64,000 nt of DNA from Rhizobium sp. CF080 (GCF_000282095.2 NZ_AKKC02000004.1:1178001-1242000); one strand, 5' to 3'; numbered from the stretch's first letter, positions 1 through 8,900 are shown. Translations and numbers: made by a program. The notes: a model not told the origin generated them from the letters alone.

Positions 1-24
1 CTGCAGCCGGAAAGGACCGCCTGA
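1..24 (+). CDS. 3' end of an upstream gene (partial)
   Basis: An open frame enters from the left edge, encodes LQPERTA and stops with TGA at 22-24. Its stop overlaps the ATG of the next gene in the TGATG arrangement typical of translationally coupled operon genes. In known otn-type loci the gene before the kinase is often an NAD-dependent 4-carbon acid-sugar dehydrogenase of the 3-hydroxyisobutyrate dehydrogenase family. That identity is only a guess from context, because seven residues cannot be assigned. Confidence 0.35.
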   Translation: MQPERTA

Positions 25-1286
25 TGCTGCTTGGAGCCGTGGCCGACGATCTGACCGGTGCCACCGATCTGGCCCTGATGCTGGCGCGCGAGGGAATGCG
101 CACCATCCAGGTGGTCGGTGTTCCGGATGAAGACCTCGATATCGGCGATGCGGATGCCATCGTCGTCGCGCTGAAGTCGCGGACCATTGCGGCGGCCGAC
201 GCCGTCGCCCAGTCGCTTGCCGCGGCCGAATGGCTGATCGCCGGCGGTGCGGAACAGATCATCTTCAAATATTGCTCGACCTTCGACTCGACGCCCGAAG
301 GCAATATCGGCCCGGTTCTCGACGCGCTGCAGGCAAGGCTTGCCGCACCGCTCACCATCGCCTGCCCGGCCTTTCCCGCCAACGGGCGCTCGGTCTACCA
401 GGGCCACCTTTTCTTCGGCGACATGCTGCTCTCCGACAGCCCGATGAAGGACCATCCGCTGACACCGATGAGCGATTCCAACCTCGTGCGGGTTCTCGCA
501 GCGCAGTCTAGATCGAGCGTCGGGCTGGTGCCGTTCAAAACGGTTGATCGCGGCGCGGCGGTGATCCGTGCCGCCTTCGACAAGGCGATAGATGACGGCC
601 ACCGTGCCGTTATCGTCGATGCGTTGACCGACAGTCATCTTCGGGTGATCGGAGAGGCCTTGGCCGACATGAGGCTAGTCACCGGCGGCTCGGGCATCGC
701 GCTTGGCCTGCCCGAGAATTTTCGCAAGGCCGGCAAGCTGCGCGCGGCCTCCGGCACCGCCGCGTTCCAAGTTCCAGCGGGCCGCGGGGTCGTCCTTGCC
801 GGCTCCTGTTCGGCGGCAACACGGCGGCAGGTCGTAGCCGCGATAGCCAGCGGCGTCCCGGCCTACAAGATCGATCCGCTGTCGATCGCTTCGGGGAAGA
901 TTACTGCTCAGGCGGTGGTCGAATGGATCAGGTCCGTCCCGGAGCCCTTGCCGCTCGTCTATTCCAGCGCCGACCCAAGCGAGGTAAGCGCGGCTCAGGA
1001 AGCACTCGGCAGGCAGGCAGCCGGCGAGATTGTCGAGGAACTGCTCGGCCTTGTGGCCGCCGAACTGCGCGCCCAAGGTTTTCATCGTTTCATCGTCGCC
1101 GGCGGGGAAACGTCCGGTGCCGTCGTCAACGCGCTCGGCGTTCCCGCCTTGCGGATCGGGCCGGAAATCGATCCCGGCGTGCCGTGGACGGTGAGTGTCG
1201 GCAGCCAACCCGTTGCACTGGCACTCAAGTCCGGCAATTTCGGCGCCGACGATTTTTTCCTCAAGGCCTGGAACCTGGTGGCATGA
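24..1286 (+). CDS. otnK: 3-oxo-tetronate kinase (four-carbon acid sugar kinase, DUF1537)
   Basis: A 420-residue cytoplasmic sugar-acid kinase. Family members phosphorylate 3-oxo-tetronates (derived from threonate, erythronate and similar acids) at the 4-OH with ATP. The N-terminal domain opens with the family signature ADDLTGATDLA (about residues 7-17). The C-terminal nucleotide-binding domain carries AGGETSGAVV at about 359-368. Length fits the family. The start is chosen because ATG 24 overlaps the stop of the preceding frame. The stop at 1284-1286 overlaps the start of otnC in an ATGA junction, so the two are co-translated. Kinase followed by aldolase-type decarboxylase is the standard order for four-carbon acid-sugar degradation to dihydroxyacetone phosphate. 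The exact stereoisomer used cannot be read from sequence. Confidence 0.9.
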   Translation: MLLGAVADDLTGATDLALMLAREGMRTIQVVGVPDEDLDIGDADAIVVALKSRTIAAADAVAQSLAAAEWLIAGGAEQIIFKYCSTFDSTPEGNIGPVLDALQARLAAPLTIACPAFPANGRSVYQGHLFFGDMLLSDSPMKDHPLTPMSDSNLVRVLAAQSRSSVGLVPFKTVDRGAAVIRAAFDKAIDDGHRAVIVDALTDSHLRVIGEALADMRLVTGGSGIALGLPENFRKAGKLRAASGTAAFQVPAGRGVVLAGSCSAATRRQVVAAIASGVPAYKIDPLSIASGKITAQAVVEWIRSVPEPLPLVYSSADPSEVSAAQEALGRQAAGEIVEELLGLVAAELRAQGFHRFIVAGGETSGAVVNALGVPALRIGPEIDPGVPWTVSVGSQPVALALKSGNFGADDFFLKAWNLVA

Positions 1287-1951
1287 CGGCAATCCTTTCC
1301 GAAGAAACCAGGCTGCGCGACCAGATCGTCGCCGTGGGCAAGTCGCTGTTCGACCGCGGCCTCACCTTCGGCTCGACGGGCAATATCAGCGCGCGGCTTT
1401 CGAGGGGCGAAATCCTGATGACGCCCACCAATGCCTCGCTCGGCGGCCTTGAACCGCAACGTCTGTCACGCTTCTCGGCCGAAGGCGTCTGGCAGGATGG
1501 CGACAAGCCGACCAAGGAAGCTTTCCTGCATCAATGCATGTATTGCAAACGAACGATGAGCGGTGCGGTCGTTCATCTCCATTCGACCCATGCGGTGGCC
1601 GTCAGCATCCTCGACGACATCGACCCCGCAGACGTGCTGCCGCCGCTGACGGCCTACTACGTCATGCGCGTGGGCAGGCTCCCGCTGGTGCCCTATTATC
1701 CGCCCGGCGACGAGGCTTTGGCTGAGGCGGTGGCCGAAAAAGCGACCGACAGCCATGCCGTGCTGCTTGCCAATCACGGCCCGGTGGTCGCCGGCAAGAC
1801 GCTTCTCGATGCGCAATACGCGACCGAAGAACTGGAGGAGACGGCCAAGCTCTTCCTGCTTCTCCACGGGAGAAACATCCGCCCGCTGACGTCGACGCAG
1901 GCCGCAACGCTCCGCGGTTCGACCCCACCTGAGGTTCAACCTCGCCGCTGA
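1283..1951 (+). CDS. otnC: 3-oxo-tetronate 4-phosphate decarboxylase (class II aldolase family)
   Basis: A 222-residue class II aldolase/adducin-family enzyme that, with OtnK, converts a 3-oxo-tetronate 4-phosphate to dihydroxyacetone phosphate and CO2. Visible hallmarks are the phosphate-binding STGNIS (31-36), the catalytic Glu in KEAFLH (E79), the metal ligands HLH (H98, H100) and a third His in ANHGP (H165). The start at 1283 is preferred over longer upstream in-frame starts because it overlaps the otnK stop by four bases and gives the normal family length. It ends 43 bp before a convergent gene; no convincing terminator is seen in that gap. Confidence 0.9.
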   Translation: MTAILSEETRLRDQIVAVGKSLFDRGLTFGSTGNISARLSRGEILMTPTNASLGGLEPQRLSRFSAEGVWQDGDKPTKEAFLHQCMYCKRTMSGAVVHLHSTHAVAVSILDDIDPADVLPPLTAYYVMRVGRLPLVPYYPPGDEALAEAVAEKATDSHAVLLANHGPVVAGKTLLDAQYATEELEETAKLFLLLHGRNIRPLTSTQAATLRGSTPPEVQPRR

Positions 1952-1993
1952 GCGAGGGGCTGGTGCAGGGGAGACAGGCCAACCGGCTTTGTT

Positions 1994-2725
1994 TTAAGCA
2001 GGTACGCTGACGTCTGGATGCCCGCTTTTATCGAGAGACTGGCGAATGAAGCCGGCCGTCTTCAATTCACGGACAGAAGCCGCGACGAACCGTGAACCAA
2101 GCGCCTGCTTCACGCTGACCCCGACCGCTTGGGGAATAGCCATAAAAGGCTCGGCCATGACCTCGAAGCCGGGATGTCTCGCCACAACCTGGTTCATCGC
2201 CTGCCGGACGCCTGCAAGACCGTCGAGAGCGCCCTGGTCGAGTGCGGCCATCGCCTCAGGAAAACTGTCGAACAGCGTCAACTGCCCTGCCCCGCCATTG
2301 CGCGACAGGAAGAGTTCGTAGGCGCTTCCCTTGACCGCGCCGATCCGCAACTGAAGCCGATCTACGTCCTGCAGGCTTTTCGCCGGGCTTTCGGACCGCA
2401 CGAGGAAAGCACCCTCGATCTGCACATAAGGTTCGCTATAGGCGATGACTTCGGCGCGTTGCGGGTCGATCGCCAGGAAGCAGACGCCCCATTCACCCGT
2501 GCCGGCTCTTCCCGACACCGCGCCCGCCTTGTCGTAATGGCGAAACGCGATCGGCACAGCCAGTTTCGCCGCAAGAGCCCGGGCCAGATCGACGGACACA
2601 CCGGTTGGCGTATCATCCGTCGGCCCCCGGCGAACGAGAACCACGTTTCCATGGTTCAAGGCGCATATCAGAGTGCCGGAGGGAGCGAGTTCGGCGCGAA
2701 CGGCGTCAAGATCGAATTCTGGCAT
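1994..2725 (-). CDS. Substrate-binding-domain protein lacking a signal peptide (SBP family 3-like)
   Basis: A 243-residue protein with the fold pattern of polar amino-acid binding proteins (a GVSVDLARALAAKL segment near the N-terminus, then EVIAYSEPYV, typical of the periplasmic family-3 domain). It has no hydrophobic export signal, so it probably works in the cytoplasm as a small-molecule sensor or carrier rather than feeding an ABC transporter; no permease adjoins it. The start at 2725 is chosen because ACGGGAGGAT sits at good spacing upstream. It is the last gene of a minus-strand unit: rubredoxin, reductase, cupin, this gene. Its role in that unit is unknown. An alternative is an enzyme derived from the fold, such as a cyclohexadienyl-dehydratase-like protein, but the family assignment beyond the fold is not secure. 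Confidence 0.7.
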   Translation of the reverse strand: MPEFDLDAVRAELAPSGTLICALNHGNVVLVRRGPTDDTPTGVSVDLARALAAKLAVPIAFRHYDKAGAVSGRAGTGEWGVCFLAIDPQRAEVIAYSEPYVQIEGAFLVRSESPAKSLQDVDRLQLRIGAVKGSAYELFLSRNGGAGQLTLFDSFPEAMAALDQGALDGLAGVRQAMNQVVARHPGFEVMAEPFMAIPQAVGVSVKQALGSRFVAASVRELKTAGFIRQSLDKSGHPDVSVPA

Positions 2726-2764
2726 AGAATATCCTCCCGTTTCCATCCGCGGCCGGTCCACCGG

Positions 2765-3505
2765 TCAGATGGATTTCATCCACTCGTCTTCCAGTGGAAA
2801 CTGCGTGACCATCAGTTCTAGTCCATCCTCGCCAGCCAGCAAGGTCGGCGTGGTGTCTTCGGACTGCAGGAAGATCAGCGAAAACGGCTTGTAGCTCTGG
2901 CCTTCGTGGATGAGGCTACCGTTCAGCACGATCAGATACTGCCCGCCGCCAAGTCTCGGGTCGGGCGTCTGCGCCGTCATATTGGGACCGAGGCGGAAAA
3001 CCTTGACGTTCATTCCATCGTCGCCCGGCTGCTCTTCGAGCACCGTATCGACCGTCAGTTCCGTGCGGTTCCGCAGAACGGGTTCGATCGACAGCGCAAC
3101 GGGCTCCGACGTCCGGTGACGGCGTTTCGTCGGCCTCAGCTTCTCGCGAACATTCGGCGTGGTGAGATAGACGAGACCGGCATCCGTCTTGCTGCGCAGC
3201 GTCAGATAGGACAGGCCCTGTTCACTGGCAATCAGCGGACCGTAGCCCGTGTGGTGATCGGCATAGTGGACCGTTACCAGATGCACGGTATCCCGGCCGA
3301 TCGTGCCGCTACCAGCGATGAAGACCTGGAACTGGTCGACGATGTGGAAATGCGAGTCGAGCTTCTGGTGGGCGTTGAGGTCGAGCCGGAATGCCTGCGG
3401 GTCCGGAGCCGCGATGTCGGAGTTCTTCCCGAACATGTTGATCTTCCAGGACTGGCCGCGACGAAAACGGCTCGGTTCCTTTTCCGTATAAGATGCAGCC
3501 TGCAT
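2765..3505 (-). CDS. Cupin-like protein of unknown function
   Basis: A 246-residue protein with a cupin-like metal motif, HFHIVDQFQVFIAG (H52, H54, with D-Q where cupins usually have E-E), followed by a beta-rich remainder and a second hydrophobic half (SYKPFSLIFLQ). This suggests a bicupin fold with one recognisable metal site. The start at 3505 is preferred to an upstream ATG because GAGGAG lies eight bases before it. The gene starts 39 bp after the stop of the reductase gene and lies 39 bp before the substrate-binding-like gene, so co-transcription is likely. Cupins of this kind can be oxygenases, isomerases or metal-free binders; the partner rubredoxin and reductase make an oxygen-linked redox role conceivable, but that is inference. 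Confidence 0.6.
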   Translation of the reverse strand: MQAASYTEKEPSRFRRGQSWKINMFGKNSDIAAPDPQAFRLDLNAHQKLDSHFHIVDQFQVFIAGSGTIGRDTVHLVTVHYADHHTGYGPLIASEQGLSYLTLRSKTDAGLVYLTTPNVREKLRPTKRRHRTSEPVALSIEPVLRNRTELTVDTVLEEQPGDDGMNVKVFRLGPNMTAQTPDPRLGGGQYLIVLNGSLIHEGQSYKPFSLIFLQSEDTTPTLLAGEDGLELMVTQFPLEDEWMKSI

Positions 3506-3543
3506 GCAATTAAACTCCTCTGCCAGTGGGTATCGATTTTCGT

Positions 3544-4755
3544 TCAATGATGGTGAGATGGCGGGAATTCCACGTCCAGCGCCGTTGCCAGCGCATCGCG
3601 GTCCATGCCGATCAAGCCATGCAATTTGCCGAACTGCTGCGGCGCGTTGATCGCCTGCACGGCGACCAGATGCCCGTCTCTGAACCCGAGGACGGAAAAT
3701 GCGCCGCTCGCCGGAGCCTTCAGGACGGCTTCCATGTCCGAGCCATGCACGTTACCGGCCATCTGAATCTGGATCGCGGCCTGGTGCGACCAGTAGCGCG
3801 GCAGCTTTTTTGGAGGCATTTCGGTTCCCGTGATCGCCGCAGCGACGATCTTTGCCTGGTCCTGGCCGGGATTGACCGCCTCATTGCGAACATGGCGTTC
3901 AAGCTCAGGATCATACCAGGCGGAGCAATCGCCGACGGCATAGATCGAGGGATCGGATGTCAATCCTTCGGGGGAGCACAGAATCCCGCCATCAACAGCC
4001 AACCCGGCATTTTTGGCCAGGGTATCATGAGGAACGACACCGATTGCTGCCACGACCATATCGGTTTCGATCGTCTCGCCGCCGCTCAGCGTCACCACGT
4101 CCACGCCACGCTGGTCGTCACGGTGGACCCCTGTCACCACCGCCCCGAACCGGGTCTTGAGGCCGCTGGCCTCATGACGGTCCAGGACGTAATTCGCGAT
4201 CGACTTGCTGACGGTTCGTTCCATCAGCCGGACACCGGCCTCTATGACCGTTGCCTGAAGACCTTTCTGTACGGCTATCGCAGCAATCTCCACGCCGATC
4301 AGTCCACCACCGATGATGGCGATCGACTTGGCGTTGGCCATGCGCTCCTTCAGCCCGACGAGATCGTTGTGGGTCCGCAGGTAATGGGCGATCCGGCCGG
4401 GATCGACCGCGCTCGGCAGGCGGCGCGGCTCTGCGCCGCAAGCAACGATCAGAGTTTCGTAGGGGTAGCGTGTCCCGTCGGCGGAAATGACGTATTTCTC
4501 CGCGCGATTGAGGTCTGCGATGAGAACGCCCGGCCTCAGATCAATCCCGTTTGTTTTGTAGAAGCTTTCCGGCCGCAGCGGTGTGAGCGCATATTCGTCC
4601 TTCGTCAGCCCTTCCTTCGAAAGCGGCGGCCGATGATAGGGCAGCACGACCTCTTGCGTCACCAAAGCTATCGCATCGCCATAACCCGCGGTGCGCAGGG
4701 CAGCCGCTGCAGCCACGCCGGAATGGGAAGCACCGAGGATCAAGATACCAGACAT
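3544..4755 (-). CDS. FAD-dependent rubredoxin/ferredoxin reductase family oxidoreductase
   Basis: A 403-residue pyridine-nucleotide-disulfide-type flavoprotein that would pass electrons from NAD(P)H through FAD to a small iron-sulfur carrier. It shows the N-terminal FAD Rossmann motif GASHSG (8-13), a central NAD(P)-binding IIGGGLIGVEIA and the second FAD motif IYAVGDCSA, followed by a C-terminal reductase-like domain. The start at 4755 is chosen because the Rossmann strand then begins at residue 4, as in relatives; the open frame extends 24 codons further without support. It lies 26 bp after the rubredoxin gene, whose protein is the obvious electron acceptor. The terminal oxygenase or reductase served by the pair is not obvious in the window. 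Confidence 0.88.
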   Translation of the reverse strand: MSGILILGASHSGVAAAAALRTAGYGDAIALVTQEVVLPYHRPPLSKEGLTKDEYALTPLRPESFYKTNGIDLRPGVLIADLNRAEKYVISADGTRYPYETLIVACGAEPRRLPSAVDPGRIAHYLRTHNDLVGLKERMANAKSIAIIGGGLIGVEIAAIAVQKGLQATVIEAGVRLMERTVSKSIANYVLDRHEASGLKTRFGAVVTGVHRDDQRGVDVVTLSGGETIETDMVVAAIGVVPHDTLAKNAGLAVDGGILCSPEGLTSDPSIYAVGDCSAWYDPELERHVRNEAVNPGQDQAKIVAAAITGTEMPPKKLPRYWSHQAAIQIQMAGNVHGSDMEAVLKAPASGAFSVLGFRDGHLVAVQAINAPQQFGKLHGLIGMDRDALATALDVEFPPSHHH

Positions 4756-4781
4756 TGCGAAGACCACCGTATTGCGTGTCG

Positions 4782-4985
4782 TCAGCCGACGACGACCATG
4801 TCGAACTCGCTCTTGCGGGCGCCGCATTCAGGACAGACCCAGTCTTCCGGCACGTCTTCCCATCGTGTACCGGGCGCTACACCGCCGTCGGGATCGCCCA
4901 GCGCCTCGTCATAGACATAGGCACAGAGCACGCATTGCCATACCTTGAAATCACCGCGCGACGAGACGTCCTCCGAAACCGACAT
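4782..4985 (-). CDS. Rubredoxin
   Basis: A 67-residue one-iron electron carrier. The two iron-binding clusters are CVLC (18-21) and CPEC (51-54), with the conserved [16 protein letters not shown] loop between them and the typical aromatic residues W16, Y23 and W49. The start at 4985 is preferred because GGAGGAG precedes it at normal spacing; the frame could extend nine codons upstream. It heads a minus-strand unit with its putative reductase and is divergent from the LysR gene at 5108, with a palindromic operator between them. Rubredoxins serve alkane hydroxylases, oxygen-detoxifying proteins or other oxidases; which applies here is not visible. Confidence 0.93.
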   Translation of the reverse strand: MSVSEDVSSRGDFKVWQCVLCAYVYDEALGDPDGGVAPGTRWEDVPEDWVCPECGARKSEFDMVVVG

Positions 4986-5069
4986 CGCATCTCCTCCCAG
5001 GCTAAAATGCACTTGCGGTATTGCTACAACGGGTGTTTTGATATCGCCAGTCGGCCTGTCAAACTATCA

Positions 5070-5090
5070 GACATGCCATTTCGGCATATC
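5070..5090. promoter_or_regulatory. Candidate LysR operator, copy 1
   Basis: The inverted repeat ATGCC (5073-5077) / GGCAT (5083-5087) lies in a 21-bp element that matches another element at 14392-14412 at 17 of 21 positions. T5074 and A5086 give the T-N11-A spacing of LysR-type sites. It ends about six bases before the ribosome-binding site of the LysR gene at 5108, so binding would be expected to repress that gene. It lies 85 bp upstream of the rubredoxin start, a plausible activator position. Confidence 0.7.
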
Positions 5091-5107
5091 AGCTTCGGAG
5101 GAGAAAG

Positions 5108-6010
5108 ATGGATATCCGCCAGCTCAGTTATTTCGTGCGGGTCGCAGAACTTGGGAGCTTTAGCCGCGCGTCGGCATTTCTGCATGTCGCTCAGCCGGCG
5201 CTGAGCAGACAAGTCCAGAATCTGGAAACGGAGCTTAAGGAAAAGCTTCTCATACGCAATGGAAGAGGGGTGGAGCTAACTGAGGCGGGACAACGCCTGC
5301 TGGACAACTCCCGCGGCATTCTTCGGCTCATTGAGCGCACCTACGAAGACATCGAAAATTCCCGGACGGGAAAGTCGGGGAAAGTCGCAATTGGATTGCC
5401 CGCAACCATATCCACGGCCATTGCCACTGCGCTTATTCGCAAGCTCAGGGAGGAATTGTCCGACGCCCAGGTTATGCTGGTCCACGGCCGATCAAACCAG
5501 CTTCAGGAGTGGATATTGTCCGGTCGTCTCGACATGGCGATCATGTACGACGCGCCTTCGTCGCCGATGCTGGAGATCAATGATCTTGTCGACGAGAACC
5601 TTTATCTGATTGGCCGCGAGGGAGTATTTAGCGATGAACAGCCCGTCCTTCTCGAATCGCTTGCGGCCGTGCCGATGGTAATTGCCTGCCGTCCGAACAG
5701 TACAAGGGTGTTGCTCGATTCGGAACTGGCGCGATTGGGGCAGAAACTCAATATCGTATTTGAACTCGATCCCCTCGATACGATGTTCGATCTCGTGAGA
5801 GACGGCTACGGATTTACCGTTGCATCGAAACGAACCCTGGCATCGAAGGGTCCGGATGCGGGACACGATCTGGAACTGCGCAAGATCGTCGGTCCGGAAC
5901 TGATCCTTTCGGTCCAACTCGTCCAGCCGGCTCGCAGACTGTCAAACAAGCTGCATGAGGCTGCCTTCCGGATACTCAGGGATCTCAGCCTGCAATTGCT
6001 CCGGAAGTGA
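5108..6010 (+). CDS. LysR-family transcriptional regulator
   Basis: A 300-residue LysR-type regulator. Residues 1-60 are the winged helix-turn-helix (MDIRQLSYFVRVAELGSFS, then AQPALSRQVQNLE), followed by the inducer-binding domain. The start is fixed by GGAGGAGAAAG just before the ATG. The opening resembles CbbR/NAC-like regulators, but no inducer can be named. It is divergent from the rubredoxin unit and convergent with the D-2-hydroxyacid dehydrogenase gene. The palindrome immediately before its ribosome-binding site is repeated upstream of the CapA/peptide-importer operon. The simplest reading is that this protein regulates itself, the rubredoxin unit and that operon. Confidence 0.92.
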   Translation: MDIRQLSYFVRVAELGSFSRASAFLHVAQPALSRQVQNLETELKEKLLIRNGRGVELTEAGQRLLDNSRGILRLIERTYEDIENSRTGKSGKVAIGLPATISTAIATALIRKLREELSDAQVMLVHGRSNQLQEWILSGRLDMAIMYDAPSSPMLEINDLVDENLYLIGREGVFSDEQPVLLESLAAVPMVIACRPNSTRVLLDSELARLGQKLNIVFELDPLDTMFDLVRDGYGFTVASKRTLASKGPDAGHDLELRKIVGPELILSVQLVQPARRLSNKLHEAAFRILRDLSLQLLRK

Positions 6011-6130
6011 GAGGCCAGCCATCGGAAATTTCCACCCAGCCCCGAGACCAAGGCCGTTCCCTGCGGTGTGGGCCACACAATGGCGTAACGCCCCCAACCG
6101 CATAAGGAAATCGGGCCCTGCCTGAACAGG

Positions 6131-7120
6131 TCAGGAAACGGGTTCCACCCGGCCCATGTTCACCACCCGGTCCGGCCTTCCATCGAGGAACGCATCGATG
6201 AGGCGGACGGCGTCACCGTAGTAGGTCCCGAGCATTTCGCGCGTGAAATAGCCGACATGCGGCGTGATCACCACATTCGGCAAGCTGCGGAACGGATGAT
6301 CCTTCGGCAACGGCTCCTTTTCGTAGACGTCGAGGCCGGCGCCGGCGATCGACCCGGACTGGAGCACCTCGACAAGTGCCTGTTCGTCGACGATCGCACC
6401 CCGTGCCGTATTGATGAGGAAAGCCGTCTTCTTCATGGCTTGAAGCTCGGGCGCCCCGACGATATGGCGCGTTCTTTCGCTCAGTGCCAAATGCACCGTG
6501 ATGATGTCGGATGACGCAAAGAGCTCTTCCTTCGACACGCGTTCGCCACCGACCGCTGCCGCGTGCTCGTCGGTCATGTTCTGGCTCCAGGCCTGAATCT
6601 TCATCCCAAAAGCCTTCCCGATCCCTGCTACCTGCCGGCCGAGGCCGCCGAGGCCGAGAATACCCAGCGTCTTGCCGCCGAGTGTCGTTCCCGCCTGATG
6701 CTGCCAACCGCCCTGACGCATCATCCGGTCTTCCGAAGCGATATGCCGTGTCGAAGACAGGATCAGCCCCCAGACGAGTTCGGCAACACCGCCAGCGCCC
6801 GTCGTCCCGGTCACCGGTGTATTGGAAACAAGGATGCCGCGAGCAGTTGCCGCCGCGACATCAACAGTGTCGTAACGCTTTCCCGTCACGACGATATATC
6901 TGAGCTTCGGCAGCCGCTCGATCAGCGACGCCGGGATCGGCATTCTTTCCCTGAGCGTGCAGATCACATCGAAATCCGCAAGCGCCCGTGCCGCCTCGTC
7001 CGGCACGGCAAGCGGCCTGTCGAACACCACGACATTGGCGCGGGATTTCAATGACTCCCAATCGGCGACCTGCTGCGAAACACCGATATAGTCGTCCAGG
7101 ATGGCAATGTTCATCCTCAT
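6131..7120 (-). CDS. D-2-hydroxyacid dehydrogenase family protein
   Basis: A 329-residue NAD(P)-dependent dehydrogenase of the phosphoglycerate/D-lactate dehydrogenase superfamily, expected to interconvert a D-2-hydroxyacid and a 2-oxoacid. The nucleotide-binding loop is GLGGLG (156-161). The catalytic residues are R240 (NTARG), E269 (YEKEP) and H288 (ITPHVG). There is no C-terminal ACT domain, which argues against serine biosynthesis. ATG 7120 and ATG 7114 are both possible starts; a GGGGGA stretch fits the first. It is the last gene of the importer operon, 52 bp after the binding-protein gene, suggesting that the imported compound yields a hydroxy- or keto-acid. Substrate not identifiable. 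Confidence 0.88.
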   Translation of the reverse strand: MRMNIAILDDYIGVSQQVADWESLKSRANVVVFDRPLAVPDEAARALADFDVICTLRERMPIPASLIERLPKLRYIVVTGKRYDTVDVAAATARGILVSNTPVTGTTGAGGVAELVWGLILSSTRHIASEDRMMRQGGWQHQAGTTLGGKTLGILGLGGLGRQVAGIGKAFGMKIQAWSQNMTDEHAAAVGGERVSKEELFASSDIITVHLALSERTRHIVGAPELQAMKKTAFLINTARGAIVDEQALVEVLQSGSIAGAGLDVYEKEPLPKDHPFRSLPNVVITPHVGYFTREMLGTYYGDAVRLIDAFLDGRPDRVVNMGRVEPVS

Positions 7121-7172
7121 TCGAAATCCCCCGCTTTACGTGCTACCCGACAGGCCGACCCTCAGGTCCGCC

Positions 7173-8864
7173 TTACTTCCGTTCCCATTCTTCCGCCCAG
7201 ATCTGCAGCGGATCGAGCGTGCCCTGCCGGAAGTTCACCAGATCCGGCACCGCCACATAGGCGCGCGGATAGAAGTAGAGAGGCAGCATCGGCAGGTCTT
7301 CGGAAAAGATCTTCTGCACTTCCGCCCATTTCTCCTTGGTGGTCTTCGGGTCGAGCGCAACTTCGAGCTCGGAAATCGCCTTGTCCATCGCCGGGCTCGA
7401 ATAGGCCGAGAAGTTGTTGCCGACGAAGTTGTTGTCTGCCTTCGGCACGGCATCGGAGCCGAGCGCGATGCGTGGCGAGACCGAGGGCGAGAAGTCGATG
7501 GAAGACATTATCAGCGCCTTGAACTTGCGCTTGCGGGCCATGTCGCCATTGAATTCCTGCAGCGGCACGAAGTTGTTCTTGATCTCGATGCAAACTTCTT
7601 TCATCTGGCTCTGCAGCACCTGGGCGATCTGCTCACGGGTCTGGTTGCCGGCCGTCGAAACCAGTTCGAGCGACAGGCGCTCGCCCTTGTCGTTGACGCA
7701 GATGCCGCCGGGGCCGGGCTTCCAGCCAGCTTTCGCCAGCAGGTCCTTGGCCTTGGTCGGATCATATTTGTAGATGGTCATGTTCTTGTTGTAGTAGGAA
7801 TTCTCGTCGCTGAGGATGCCGTTCGCCACCGGCTGCAGGCCGCCGAACAGCTCATCGCTGATCGCCTGGCGATCGATCGCGTAGAGAAGCGCCTGGCGTA
7901 CCGACTTGTCCTTGAGAATCGGATTGTCGAAGTTCATAGCGATACGTTCGACGTTGGTCCCGTAGTCGATATAATATTTGAACTTGGTCGGCTGCTGGCC
8001 GCGCAGGTCGAGCATCTGCGAGAAGCTGATCCCGCCCGGGCTGACCGGCACCGCGTCGACCGATCCGGCCAGAAGGTTCTGCAACAGCGAAGACGAGTTG
8101 TCGCGATAGCTGAGCACGATGCGCTGCAGATGCGGCTTGGCACCGACCCATTTCGGGTTCGGCGTGAAGACGATACGGGTGCCGATCTGGTAGTCGCTGA
8201 GGAGATAGGAACCGTTCCACAGGCCCGGATTGGTCGGCTGGGTATTGTAGAGCGATTGCTTGACGTAGGTGTCGAGCGTCGGATTGGCCGCATAGACCGG
8301 CCCTTCCAAATGCTCGGGAATGACCTGGTCCCAGGAATTGTAGCTGGACAGGATCTGCGGCAGCGTCAGGGTGACGGTGCTTTCGTCGACCACCTGCAGC
8401 TCGGAGGCGCGATCCCAGGAATTGTAGTTGGAGAAACCGATCTTCGGATCGCGCGCCATCTTCCAGGTGAACTCGATGTCTTTCGACGTCACCGGCTTGC
8501 CATCCCCCCAGGAAAGCCCCTTCTTCAGTTTCAGCGTTACCGTCATGCCCTTCTTGCCGTCGGGCAGATCAACGATCTTGGCGAGGCCGTTTTCGATCGT
8601 TGGCAGCGTCTCGCACAGGATGCACTGGTTGACGACGTTCTGGTCAAAGGCGGTCATCGGTCGCAGCGAATAGTTGACCACAAGCCGCTTGGTATTGTTG
8701 ACCTGGATCAGCGGGTGGAAGTTGGTCAGGAACTGCAGCTGGCCGACAACGAGCTGTGTCTTGTTGGCCTGCGCCATGGCACCGGATGCTCCGGCGACTG
8801 CGATTGCTGCTCCTGCCAGCGCCACCTTGGCGAGCCTGGCCATATTGTATCTCAAAGATGTCAT
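7173..8864 (-). CDS. Peptide-type ABC transporter substrate-binding protein (SBP family 5)
   Basis: A 563-residue periplasmic binding protein of the DppA/OppA/NikA class. A Sec signal peptide ends in GASGAMAQA (about residues 25-33), with no lipobox, so the protein is soluble in the periplasm. Family signatures include the N-terminal lobe and the RQALLYAIDRQAI segment near the middle. The start at 8864 has a strong AAGGAGGAG upstream. It is the fifth gene of an operon that also encodes two permeases and two ATPases, so the importer is complete. The ligand may be a peptide, a glutamyl compound or another non-peptide solute; the neighbouring CapA-like protein and hydroxyacid dehydrogenase do not settle it. 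Confidence 0.92.
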   Translation of the reverse strand: MTSLRYNMARLAKVALAGAAIAVAGASGAMAQANKTQLVVGQLQFLTNFHPLIQVNNTKRLVVNYSLRPMTAFDQNVVNQCILCETLPTIENGLAKIVDLPDGKKGMTVTLKLKKGLSWGDGKPVTSKDIEFTWKMARDPKIGFSNYNSWDRASELQVVDESTVTLTLPQILSSYNSWDQVIPEHLEGPVYAANPTLDTYVKQSLYNTQPTNPGLWNGSYLLSDYQIGTRIVFTPNPKWVGAKPHLQRIVLSYRDNSSSLLQNLLAGSVDAVPVSPGGISFSQMLDLRGQQPTKFKYYIDYGTNVERIAMNFDNPILKDKSVRQALLYAIDRQAISDELFGGLQPVANGILSDENSYYNKNMTIYKYDPTKAKDLLAKAGWKPGPGGICVNDKGERLSLELVSTAGNQTREQIAQVLQSQMKEVCIEIKNNFVPLQEFNGDMARKRKFKALIMSSIDFSPSVSPRIALGSDAVPKADNNFVGNNFSAYSSPAMDKAISELEVALDPKTTKEKWAEVQKIFSEDLPMLPLYFYPRAYVAVPDLVNFRQGTLDPLQIWAEEWERK

Positions 8865-8900
8865 TGCTTTCTCCTCCTTGGATTTCTGTTTTTCATGCCC

